From NCBI RefSeq assembly GCF_002005145.1, contig NZ_CP019698.1, forward strand, positions 434,001 to 498,000: a DNA stretch of 64,000 bases, in the 5' to 3' direction. The notes beneath the pieces were generated by a model. The model had not been told where the DNA came from. It worked only from the letters and a program-made list of their open reading frames with translations, and made no database searches. Below are positions 20,475 to 29,035 of this stretch, piece after piece (position 1 is the first letter of the stretch; every line of letters begins with the position of its first letter). Both the position numbers and the translations under genes were made by a program. Origin of the DNA: Desulforamulus ferrireducens (GTDB taxonomy: Bacteria; Bacillota; Desulfotomaculia; Desulfotomaculales; Desulfotomaculaceae).

Positions 20475-20975
20475 ATGCAAGCCATATTTGAAAGAAGAAG
20501 CATTAGAAAATATACGGATAAACCAGTACCCAAGGATTTGATAGAACAAATAGTAAGGGCTGGAATGGCTGCACCATCGGCAGGTAACGAGCAGCCGTGG
20601 CACTTTATTGTTATAGAGGATAAAATGATTTTGGACAATATTACAAAGGTCCATCCATACTCACAGATGTTGAAAGAAGTCAACCATGCAATTGTAGTGT
20701 GTGGAGATTTGGCTCTCCAGAAGTATGAAGGGTTCTGGGTTCAAGATTGCTCCGCTGCTACTCAAAACATGCTTATCATGGCCAGGGATTTAGGACTTGG
20801 CTCTGTATGGGTGGGTATATATCCTCTGGAAGATAGGGTGAGGGCAATAAAAGAATTACTTCATTTGCCTGAAAGTGTAATACCTCTGTGTATTCTTCCC
20901 ATAGGATATCCAGGAGAGGAAAAGGGACCCGTTGATAGATTCAATCCATCAAGGCTGCATTGGAACCAGTGGTAG
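20475..20975 (+). CDS. nitroreductase family protein
   Basis: 166 residues; an FMN-dependent NAD(P)H oxidoreductase of the nitroreductase fold. RRSIRKYTDKPV binds FMN phosphate, AAPSAGNEQPWHF follows, and GLGSVWVGI is near residue 117. ATG 20475 follows AAGGGAGG. With the flavin reductase, the tautomerase and the HxlR regulator it suggests handling of electrophiles such as quinones or nitroaromatics; this is inferred from neighbours. Confidence 0.88.
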   Translation: MQAIFERRSIRKYTDKPVPKDLIEQIVRAGMAAPSAGNEQPWHFIVIEDKMILDNITKVHPYSQMLKEVNHAIVVCGDLALQKYEGFWVQDCSAATQNMLIMARDLGLGSVWVGIYPLEDRVRAIKELLHLPESVIPLCILPIGYPGEEKGPVDRFNPSRLHWNQW

Positions 20976-21003
20976 AGGGCTGATGGTAATTTAATAGATA
21001 GTT

Positions 21004-21062
21004 GAAGCCATCATTCTTGCGATATTTGCTATGGAGAATGGCTTTATTCTTGTATTTTTTAC
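21004..21062 (+). terminator. possible terminator after the nitroreductase operon
   Basis: AAGCCAT...TTCT pairs with AGAA...ATGGCTT across a 14-base loop with a 2-base bulge, followed by a T-rich stretch. Weak stem; moderate support. Confidence 0.45.
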
Positions 21063-21442
21063 GGGGACTCTTGTTTCTTTTTTAGTGGTGTATGCTTAAT
21101 CAAACAGGGAAAAATCAAGTGAGTAATGAGTAAAGATTACGGGCAACCTATAAAAAGCAGTAGATAAGCATTCTGAGGTTAATGGGTGATGTTTGCATTG
21201 TATGAAAGATAACGAGAGAAATTGGGTTAGTTTCATTTGGAATAAGCATATATAGGGAGGCAAAAGGGCCAAGGACTAAACAAAAATAATACCGTACAAC
21301 AGTATGATATTAATTATTTAAGGGAATAATTATGTTTTTTATAAAGAGAAATAGCCTATTTAGGACTATTGATGATGAGATTAAATCCAGAAGAGAATGA
21401 ATGTACATTATTAGAGAGTCCTTTTAAGTGATACTGTATATA

Positions 21443-22046
21443 CAAAATAAACTCCACTCCATGATAATAAAGTTCGTTCCAAAATCCCGTAGCAGATGCA
21501 GGATAACTCCTGTTTTGCTGCGGGATTTTTGATTTTTAGGGGGAGAGGGATAAGGTGTATGTTAGGATTAAGGAATACGGCTAAAGGCATTGATTTTAAA
21601 GAGATTGAGAGTACTATATTGATTTAAATATTGATACCAGGATTGATAAAAAGCATTAGAAAAAGCGAATGAGAAAATGCAACCTTATACCTTTTTCCTT
21701 TCACCTTATCCCTATTTGGAACCGACTTTATTTTAAAAATTACTACAAGAATTAAGGAAGAAATGTTATTAAATGGAATGAAAATATTGAATTTTAGAGC
21801 GGACATTATTATCTGGAAGAGATTTGGAGAATAGGGTTAAGGTGAGAAGGGATAAGGGGTTGAGGGTGTGGGGGCTGGAGCGGAGTTTATTTTAAATATA
21901 CATAGTTAGGGGTAAGGATTTTTAGGATAAGGAATAAGGGGCTGTATATAAAATAATAAAGTATGCTCTGTGATAATAAAGTTAGTTCTGTAATAATAAA
22001 GTCGATTCTGTAATAATAAAGTTGGCTCTATAAGAATAAAGTTAGT
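21443..22046. repeat. iteron module C (diverged iteron sequence)
   Basis: Same layout as module A with a different iteron word. Two direct iterons (AATAAACTCCACTCCA, AATAAAGTTCGTTCCA) have a 20-bp period. A nested hairpin lies at 21483-21530 (outer ATCCCG-TAGCA/TGCT-GCGGGAT, inner CAGGA/TCCTG) with a T tract. Inverted iterons start near 21718, 21796 and 21877 (spacing about 78 and 81 bp). Then come five direct iterons (AATAATAAAGT...) with GT at 21961, 21981, 22001, 22021 and 22041, exactly 20 bp apart. The 20976-22213 gap otherwise shows no gene. Confidence 0.8.
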
Positions 22047-22213
22047 TCTTTAAAGAGAATGATGCTGTTAGTGCTTTCATAAACGGTAAGATTTTATTAA
22101 AATAAAAATTAATTAAATTGAAATTTATTGTTATTATATTTATGTGCATGGATACTAAAAATAGAGCCGATTTTGATAGTAAAGTATTTTGATAATATGA
22201 GGGGTTAATTAAC

Positions 22214-22552
22214 ATGGTTTTGTGGGGAATTTTTGTTAGTGCTTTTTTAATAGGCTTTTCAGGAGCAATGATGCCTGGGCCTATGCTGGGGGTCACGATT
22301 GACGGCAGTCTTAAAAAAGGGTGGACAGCAGGACCTTTGACAGTATTAGGACACGGAATCCTGGAACTTATATTAATTATCATCATGACATTCGGGCTTA
22401 AAGATTTCTTCTCTAATCCGACAGTTGCAGGATTTATCGGATTATTTGGTTGTGCTTTTCTTGCATGGATGGGGTATGGAATGATAAAGTCCAGTATAAA
22501 TAAGTCGGTTTCTTTAGAGAATCAAGGAGCAGGGAATAGTGCAGGTGTATAA
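22214..22552 (+). pseudogene. LysE-family exporter, truncated by module B
   Basis: The first 105 or so residues are the N-terminal half of a LysE/RhtB amino acid exporter (FLIGFSGAMMPGPMLGVTI, GHGILELILII), which is normally about 200-210 residues. The frame stops at 22552, eight bases before the first iterons of module B. I do not find the missing half on the other side of module B or its IS21 insertion. ATG 22214, with GAGGGG upstream. Confidence 0.75.
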
Positions 22553-23132
22553 CTCTAAAAAACTCGTGTGACGAATAAAAAAGTCGTGTTAAAAATAAAA
22601 AAGTCATGTTAAAAGTCATGGCTAAAATAGGGTAGAAAACCTTATTGGAGCCATGATTTTTGTTTTAGGATGACTAGGGTAAAGGGGTAAGGTATAAGGT
22701 TAAAAGTATTGATTTTATTGGATTCGAATAGAGTATTGATGAAAGATATTGAAAAAAACTTTCCCCTTTTCCCTTGAATCGTATCCCTGTTTTTCCCTAT
22801 TCCTGACACGACTTTTTTATCTAAAATGAGGCTGAAAATAGGAAGAAAATAGGAGATAGGGATAAGGGAAATGGGTGATTTTTGACATGACTTTTTTATC
22901 TGGAAAGAATTGGGGAAATAGGGTTAAGGATAGATGGGACAAGGGGTTGAGGGGTGTTGGGTTTTGACATGAGTTTTTTATGTGTATACATAGTTAGGAT
23001 TAAGTTTCATTCAAAAAAGGGAAAGGGATAAGGGTTGAGAATAAAAAAGTTGTGTCAGAGATGCTAGTGTCAATTAAAAAGTTTACCACCGTGATAACCA
23101 AAAAATTGACCACCTTCGAGGCGGTTATTGAT

Positions 23133-23900
23133 TTATATCTGGGGGTGTAGTTTTTCCTTGCTTTCTTTAAAGCGGTAAGACTCACCCACAAATGGTAGTA
23201 CATGGGCATGGTGTGTTAACCGGTCTAACAGTGCGATTGTTAGTGCGTTATCCCCGAACACCTCCTCCCAACGTGAAAAATCTAAGTTTGTTGTTATGAT
23301 CAGGCTTCCTCGTTCGTAACGCTCTGAGCAGAATTGGAATAGAAGGGGACTACCAGTTCCAAGGTTTATGTACCCCAGTTCATCTAGTATTACAAGATCA
23401 TATTTATTCCAGTTCTTTAAGTACCTCGGGAGGCGATACTCACTCTCAGCTTTTAATAGTTCTTGAATAAGGTCGTAAACCTTTATGAATCTTACCCGGT
23501 ATCCAAGCTGAATGGCTGTAATTCCAATGGCTGTGGCAATATGTGACTTCCCAGTGCCAGATTGGCCGATACAAATGATATTTTCACGTTCTTTGATAAA
23601 CTTACATTCCGCCAAGGAGATAACTTTTGTCTTGGGAAGTTTAGGAATACTGTTGAAGTCAAAGCCTTCTAGTGTTTTAATTTCATTAAATTTAGCTTGT
23701 TTCAGTCTTGTGGATAATCTTTTCTGAACCCGCATCTCAACTTCCTTAGCTAGACAAGCTGCCAAAAATGCAGTGGGGGTCTGGTTTTGTTCCATGGCAT
23801 CCCGAGCCAGCTCTCGGAAAGAAGCTTTCAACCCCGGAAGCTTAAGTTGCTTGCAGTAGATATCCACCAGGGCTTCCCGTGGATCTAGATGCTCCCTCAT
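23133..23900 (-). CDS. istB: IS21 transposition helper ATPase
   Basis: 255-residue AAA+ helper of IS21 transposition. Walker A GQSGTGKSH is at about residue 114 and Walker B LVILDELGY at about 170; the C-terminus has the IstB HAHVLPFVGESYR signature. The start overlaps the istA stop by four bases, the usual coupling. Confidence 0.93.
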   Translation of the reverse strand: MREHLDPREALVDIYCKQLKLPGLKASFRELARDAMEQNQTPTAFLAACLAKEVEMRVQKRLSTRLKQAKFNEIKTLEGFDFNSIPKLPKTKVISLAECKFIKERENIICIGQSGTGKSHIATAIGITAIQLGYRVRFIKVYDLIQELLKAESEYRLPRYLKNWNKYDLVILDELGYINLGTGSPLLFQFCSERYERGSLIITTNLDFSRWEEVFGDNALTIALLDRLTHHAHVLPFVGESYRFKESKEKLHPQI

Positions 23901-25366
23901 GTTGTGGCACCCCCTATGAGATAATTAAACTTAGAGGGGCTATCAATGGGAATGTTTAGGGTTGGAAGTGTATTGGCGGGGACTCTTTTGACTGTATGTT
24001 TTATTCTTAATTCTTTAGATATCAACAACTGGCGTATCTGTTCAAATCCTGTGTGACCTGATTTTAGACTATCTTCTACGGCAGTTAACACATCTTGGAA
24101 ATTATACTCCATGTTCAGGAGAAGGATTTTAGCATACTCTCTATATCCTTCCGGAGAGCGTTTACACAGCATAATCCTTAGTTTTTGGTAAACTTCAGGA
24201 AGCTTTCTAACCACCAGTGCATTCTTGGCAGCCCTTGGCTTCCGTGCAATTACAGGCAAATAGTGTTCCAACTCCATGACTTTTTCGCCACGTTTATAGG
24301 AACGTTTATGCACAGCTACTAATTTGTTATTGTCATAAACTTCTATCTTATCCACAAATGCTTCTACCCGGAGTTTTTTATGTCCACAATCCATGGGAAC
24401 AGAGTAGTAATTACGGTCAAACTGGAACAGAAGTAAGCTGTTGACTTTAACTACGTTGGTTTTACAACATCTAAAAGGACTTGTTGGCAAAGGTCTTAAT
24501 TCCCGGCGTTCCTGCTCCCAATCTTTGGCGTGTATCTGGCGTTGATTTTCACACCAGCTTATTAATTTTTGATTTAGTTCTTCAAGAGAACTGACTCGGG
24601 GTAAAGGAACCATAGCATTACGTCTTACATATTTAACGAGGTTCTCAACTGTACCCTTTTCATTACCTTTACCGGGGTTACAAAACTCACTGTCAAAGAG
24701 GTAATGGGCTCTTAGGCTAGAAAGCATGGTGTGCTCCTCCCTATATGGCCCTTTTAAAATTTTGGTAACCGCTGTCTTGGGGTTATCATATACAAGGGTT
24801 CCGGGTACTCCACCTAACCACTCAAAGGCAAGCCTATGACCTTCTAGAAATGCTTCTATTTTTTCAGTAGGAAAAGCCCAAACAAATGGAACTAAGCTAG
24901 CTTTAAGCCTTAGGCAGAAAAGACAAACCTCAGTTAAGCGATCATTGATGTAGACCTTTGCTCTGCCCCAGTCTACCTGGGCTTGTTCACCCCAATCAGC
25001 CGCAAGAGGAACGAATACTTCTTTGGTAGTGTTTCTTTCTAGTTGAATAAAACGTCTTACCGATGATTCGCTACCGGAAAAACCGTACTCTTCACAAAGC
25101 CGGTTAAAAATACGCCGGGCAGTATGACGCTGTTTAGGTGGCTGAGTTTTATCATATTCTAGCCATTCCCTAATGATATTTTTATATGGGTCCATTACAG
25201 GACAAGGCTTATTTTTAGATAGGTTATATTTGGGTATGTCTGAACTTTGAAGGGCTTTACGTACTGTTTGACGTGCAACGTTAAGGTTTCGGCTGATTTT
25301 ACGTATTGACCAACCTTCAATAAAATGTTTTTTTCTGATATACTCTATATCGACCATCTTGAGCAT
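23897..25366 (-). CDS. istA: IS21 transposase
   Basis: 489 residues. An N-terminal helix-turn-helix (SIRKISRNLNVARQTVRKAL) precedes an rve/DDE integrase core (DWGRAKVYI with the first aspartate, YDNPKTAV with the second, NPGKGNEKGTVENLV with the glutamate) and a C-terminal DNA-binding domain. ATG 25366 follows AGGAGGAAAGG; upstream in-frame codons run into the IS end. Confidence 0.93.
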   Translation of the reverse strand: MLKMVDIEYIRKKHFIEGWSIRKISRNLNVARQTVRKALQSSDIPKYNLSKNKPCPVMDPYKNIIREWLEYDKTQPPKQRHTARRIFNRLCEEYGFSGSESSVRRFIQLERNTTKEVFVPLAADWGEQAQVDWGRAKVYINDRLTEVCLFCLRLKASLVPFVWAFPTEKIEAFLEGHRLAFEWLGGVPGTLVYDNPKTAVTKILKGPYREEHTMLSSLRAHYLFDSEFCNPGKGNEKGTVENLVKYVRRNAMVPLPRVSSLEELNQKLISWCENQRQIHAKDWEQERRELRPLPTSPFRCCKTNVVKVNSLLLFQFDRNYYSVPMDCGHKKLRVEAFVDKIEVYDNNKLVAVHKRSYKRGEKVMELEHYLPVIARKPRAAKNALVVRKLPEVYQKLRIMLCKRSPEGYREYAKILLLNMEYNFQDVLTAVEDSLKSGHTGFEQIRQLLISKELRIKHTVKRVPANTLPTLNIPIDSPSKFNYLIGGATT

Positions 25367-25570
25367 GTCCTTTCCTCCTGTATGTTGTTGTCTGAGCAAC
25401 TTCATCATACAGGATTGGGCTCTCGAGGTGGTCAACTTTTTTATTATCACTGGCCACCAAGGTGGTCAACTTTTATGTTAGCACTACTACAGAGATAAAA
25501 AACTTGTGTTGAAAATAATAAAGTCGTGTCAAATAGATAATAAAGTTGAGTTACAGGGCTGAATAATAAA

Positions 25571-25830
25571 TTCAAAAACCTCGCAGTAGATGCGGGATAA
25601 CTCCTGTTTTACTGCGGAGTTTTTTATTTTTTGGGGGAAGGGTTAAGGGATTAGATTTTTCATTAGAGTTTTGATTAGAGCGATATATTGCTTAGAAATT
25701 TGAAACTACTGATTTTATTTAAAGGAATTGAGAGAGGTATTGACTACTATATTGAAGATAATATTGATATAACAACTTAAAAGGTGGAATAAAATCTTTA
25801 ACCTTACCCCATGAACCTTATTCTCAAAAA
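25571..25830. repeat. partial module D (hairpin plus purine-rich body)
   Basis: Directly behind module B. A hairpin at 25576-25622 (outer CCTCGCAGTA/TACTGCGGAG, inner GGGAT-AACT-CCTG) is followed by T-rich DNA. Then come AAGGGTTAAGGG and GATTTTATT/ATTGAGAG...TATTGAT words like those in modules A-C. No inverted iterons were found, so it looks truncated. It shares the right iterons of B as its left array. Confidence 0.55.
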
Positions 25831-25880
25831 CATAGATAGTAAATATCATCATAGATGCCATTAAGAGTTTAATAATAATA

Positions 25881-25930
25881 TTGGAATCTGAATGAAATAA
25901 TGATATAATTTTAATAACCCCCCATGGGGG
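25881..25930 (+). promoter_or_regulatory. promoter and G/C-tract operator of the CsoR-like regulator
   Basis: TTGGAA 25881-25886 and TATAAT 25904-25909 have a 17-bp spacer. A perfect 12-bp palindrome CCCCCATGGGGG at 25919-25930 lies at about the start point. G/C-tract palindromes are the typical CsoR/FrmR-family operator, so autoregulation is likely. Confidence 0.65.
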
Positions 25931-25951
25931 ATATTGATGGGAGGATTGTAT

Positions 25952-26233
25952 ATGAATGAAGTACATAAGCACAATCATGAAAATACTAAAGCAGTTATTA
26001 ATAGATTATCTAGAGCAATAGGACATCTAGAATCTGTTAAGAAAATGGTAGAGGATGGAAGAGATTGTAGTGAGGTTCTTATTCAAATTGCAGCAGTAAA
26101 ATCTGCCGTTAATAATATAGGAAAAATTATTTTACAGGACCATATCAATAACTGCGTAGTAAATGCAGTAGAAACTGGAGATAAAAAGGTAATAGAGGAT
26201 TTAAATAAAGCCATAGAACAGTTTATAAAATAG
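25952..26233 (+). CDS. metal- or formaldehyde-sensing repressor of the CsoR/FrmR (DUF156) family
   Basis: A 93-residue all-helical repressor. The family sensing residues are present: cysteine in GRDCSEVL near residue 37, histidine in DHINN near 62 and cysteine in NNCV near 66. This Cys-His-Cys set is typical of copper/nickel sensors. A histidine-rich N-terminus (HKHNHEN) is present. ATG 25952 follows GGGAGG; codons upstream lie over the operator. It precedes a DMT/EamA transporter gene that is now broken. Confidence 0.85.
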   Translation: MNEVHKHNHENTKAVINRLSRAIGHLESVKKMVEDGRDCSEVLIQIAAVKSAVNNIGKIILQDHINNCVVNAVETGDKKVIEDLNKAIEQFIK

Positions 26234-26675
26234 ATTTGAGAGGTATTTAGAATGGAAGATAAACAATATAAAGCAAATTTTTTTGCCATACTGGCAGCAG
26301 CATTATACGCTATTAGTTCACCTGTATCCAAACTATTGTTAAAGGAAATACCACCTACATTGATGGCATCTTTTCTATATCTTGGTGCAGGGTTAGGAAT
26401 GTCTATTGCTGACCTAATTAAACATAAGAAATATAAGGAAAAGACTGAGGCAAGATTTACAAAACAAGAACTTCCATATACTATTGGCATGGTTATGTTA
26501 GATATTGCAGCACCTATTTTTTTAATGATTGGACTTACAATGACATCTGCTGCTAATGTTTCGTAAGCGCTTAATCTTCAGGTGCATGGTAAATACCCAC
26601 CAATTGTGGCAAAATAAAACTCGGCTACAAGCTAGTCGTAACCGAGAAGTTTAATTACTAAATATTTAATTGGAC

Positions 26676-28265
26676 TTACAGACGGCAGTAATCAGGAAGT
26701 TCAGGAGACCAGGGCATTAATCTTTCTAGTACTGTTGAGTCATTCTTAAAGTCAAGGCCAGGCATTGTCTGGAATATATGCACAAGATACATATAGGGGT
26801 TTATTTTATTAGCCTTAGCTGATTCCACAATGCTGTAAGCGATGGCACTGGATTGAGCGCCTTTTTTAGTGTCGGCAAATAACCAAGCCTTTCTTCCTGT
26901 AACAAAGGGTTTAATTTTCTGCTCCGCGCGATTGTTCGAGATTTCGATTCGTCCATCGTTTAAGAACTCACACAAAGCTTCTTTTTGGTTAATAGAGTAA
27001 GTAATGGCCTCGCCAAGTTTTGAACCTTCCAGCGGCTTAACAGTTTCAACCCACGCCCAATAAGCCTCAAGAACTGGACGGGATTGTTCCTGACGCTGCT
27101 TTTTACGCTCATCCGCCGTGAGGTTTTCCAACTCTGCTTCAATGTCAAATAAGCGATTGCAGTATTGAAAGCCAATAGCGGCGGCTGAGCCTTCAATGGC
27201 TCCTTTCTTAGGCATGGCCTCTTCATACTTGCGGCGTAAATGGGCCCAGCAACCACAGCGGGTAACATATGCTACCTTGTTGTACCCAGCGTAGCCATCT
27301 GTCTGAAGCATACCACGAAACCCTTCCAGGAAACGTCTCGCATGCTCTCCTGACCGGGTAGGCTGGTATTCATAGAGTACCACAGGGGGGTTGCCTGTAT
27401 TACCCGAACAGTACACCCACATCCGGGACTCTGATGTGGGGGATTTCCCTTCCTCTTTAAGCACCTGAATTACAGTCTCATCTGCTGAGATAACAGCTTG
27501 CTTTAAGAGATAGGCTTTCATAGTCTCCCACAGAGGCCTTAGCCAGTCAGTTGCAGCTCGTATTACCCAGTTGGCTAAGGTAGCTCGCGAGAGCGTCACC
27601 CCCTGACAGGCCCAATCTTTTTCCTGCCTGTTTAAAGGCATGCCATTGACATATTTTTGGTATATGACGTGGGCTACCGTTGATGCAGAAGCAAGACTTC
27701 TTTTTATCACTGGTTTCGGAGTAGGTGCCTTTACGATCGTGGCAAATCCGGTATCCTTTTCACAATCCTCACAAACATAGTTTTGCCTTATATAGCGAAG
27801 TACCCTTACTTGGGCAGGAATAATTTCCAGTTCTTCCCGGACTATCTCTCTACCAAGCTTACGGAGTTTACCGCCACATTCCTCACAAATTTGTTCTTCC
27901 TCGTTAAGTTCGCAGAGAATCTCTACCACAGGAAGCTCTGCTGCCAGTTCTTCCTTGGTCCGCTTTGCTTTCCGAGTATGTCCGCTAACCGTTACCTTTT
28001 GAGGTTCTAAAGCATTACGGTTAGCCTCAACTTCCGCTTCATTGAACAGTGCCAGCTGGTTGCTATCTGTACCAAGGACATACCTGCTTTTCTCACTGGA
28101 TTGGCCATACAAAGTCTTTTGAAAATTAGCCAACATAGTCATCAGATTATCAATGCGGACTTTCTGATTTTCAATCTTAGTTGACTGTTCTTGAACTTGA
28201 GACTCAAGCTTAGTAATATATGCAATTATTTCTGGGGGTAACCCCGCTAAATTAATCTTATTCAT
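26676..28265 (-). CDS. tnpC: IS66 transposase TnpC
   Basis: 529 residues: N-terminal coiled coil and zinc-finger-like segment (ICEECGGKL, CEDCEKDTG), then a DDE core with SADETVIQV (first aspartate), LQTDGYAGY (second) and NNRAEQKIKPFV (glutamate). The last gene of the IS66 operon. Confidence 0.95.
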   Translation of the reverse strand: MNKINLAGLPPEIIAYITKLESQVQEQSTKIENQKVRIDNLMTMLANFQKTLYGQSSEKSRYVLGTDSNQLALFNEAEVEANRNALEPQKVTVSGHTRKAKRTKEELAAELPVVEILCELNEEEQICEECGGKLRKLGREIVREELEIIPAQVRVLRYIRQNYVCEDCEKDTGFATIVKAPTPKPVIKRSLASASTVAHVIYQKYVNGMPLNRQEKDWACQGVTLSRATLANWVIRAATDWLRPLWETMKAYLLKQAVISADETVIQVLKEEGKSPTSESRMWVYCSGNTGNPPVVLYEYQPTRSGEHARRFLEGFRGMLQTDGYAGYNKVAYVTRCGCWAHLRRKYEEAMPKKGAIEGSAAAIGFQYCNRLFDIEAELENLTADERKKQRQEQSRPVLEAYWAWVETVKPLEGSKLGEAITYSINQKEALCEFLNDGRIEISNNRAEQKIKPFVTGRKAWLFADTKKGAQSSAIAYSIVESAKANKINPYMYLVHIFQTMPGLDFKNDSTVLERLMPWSPELPDYCRL

Positions 28266-28364
28266 ACTAATATTTTACTACAAAAACACCAGAAATACCA
28301 GTGTTTACTTGGTAATTCTGGCAATATTTTAATTTATCTTTATCTTACTCAGTATTATTTAATA

Positions 28365-28727
28365 TTAATAAAAATCTCTTGACTTTACTTCACCAAACCC
28401 TTTGGGAGGATCGATGGAAAGGCCATTCATGAGTAGCTTTAGCTGCTCAAGGCTTATGTTTCTAACATCTTGTGGGTCGTTAGGCCATTTAAAGCGGGCA
28501 CCATTCCCATCTAATCTCTTGTAGTAGAGTACAAATCCATTCTTATCCCAGCTGAGACCTTTGAGTCGGTTACGCCTACGGTTACAAAAAAGGAAAAGAT
28601 AGTTGCCAAAGACGTCCATCCTAAATTGTTGCTTAACGATTATTGCCAAGCCATCTACAGAGTGGCGCAGGTCGGTAACTCCACAGGCTAAATAGATGCC
28701 ATCATAACTGGAAATGTCCTTTAACAT
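28365..28727 (-). CDS. tnpB: IS66 accessory protein TnpB
   Basis: 120-residue IS66 Orf2-like protein (VTDLRHSVDGLAIIV, FLFCNRRRNRLKGLSWDKNGFVLYYKRL). Required for IS66 transposition by an unknown mechanism. It overlaps the end of tnpA by seven bases. Confidence 0.95.
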   Translation of the reverse strand: MLKDISSYDGIYLACGVTDLRHSVDGLAIIVKQQFRMDVFGNYLFLFCNRRRNRLKGLSWDKNGFVLYYKRLDGNGARFKWPNDPQDVRNISLEQLKLLMNGLSIDPPKGFGEVKSRDFY

Positions 28728-29035
28728 ACTGTATCAACCACTTTGAGTACTTTAGCTAGCAAGTCTGGACTAAATCCGGGTTCAACAGAGATGGTCCATT
28801 TGCCGCAGATAAGCTTGACTTCTGCTGTTTCTTTTTCTGGGATTTTATTAGCAACTGAAGTTATATCAGCCCACTGCATTGGCTTAGAGGTTGCATTTCG
28901 ATCTTCTTTATTTATTCTCGATGCCCATTGCATGTAAGTGCTATAGTTGATACCTTTAGATGCGCACCACTCCTTGGCAGTCATGGCACTTTTGCGGCAT
29001 TCTTCAACCAGTGCCCTTTTATCCGAATTGGTCAA
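28721..29035 (-). CDS. tnpA: IS66 accessory protein TnpA
   Basis: 104-residue helix-turn-helix protein (CRKSAMTAKEWCASKGINYSTYMQW) of the IS66 TnpA type, first in the element. Confidence 0.9.
   Translation of the reverse strand: MTNSDKRALVEECRKSAMTAKEWCASKGINYSTYMQWASRINKEDRNATSKPMQWADITSVANKIPEKETAEVKLICGKWTISVEPGFSPDLLAKVLKVVDTVC

Larger units (their letters stand above)
23062..25489 (-). mobile_element. IS21-family insertion sequence (copy 1)
   Basis: A 2428-bp element with istA and istB read on the minus strand. The ends are related over about 29 bp (TGCTAGTGTCA at the left, complement of TAGTAGTGCTAAC at the right). CAGAGA occurs immediately outside both ends (23056-23061 and 25490-25495), a 6-bp target duplication. 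Both genes are open, so it may be active. It is inserted in the right iteron array of module B. Confidence 0.92.
22558..25550. repeat. iteron module B, split by an IS21 element
   Basis: A near copy of module A. Direct iterons have GTG/ATG at 22568, 22588 and 22608. The hairpin at 22613-22665 has outer stem TCATGGCT/AGCCATGA. Inverted iterons start at 22804, 22883 and 22965 (spacing 79 and 82, as in A). Direct iterons at 23054, then after the IS at 25508, 25528 and 25550, fall back to 20, 20 and 22 bp when the IS and one target copy are removed. Confidence 0.85.
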
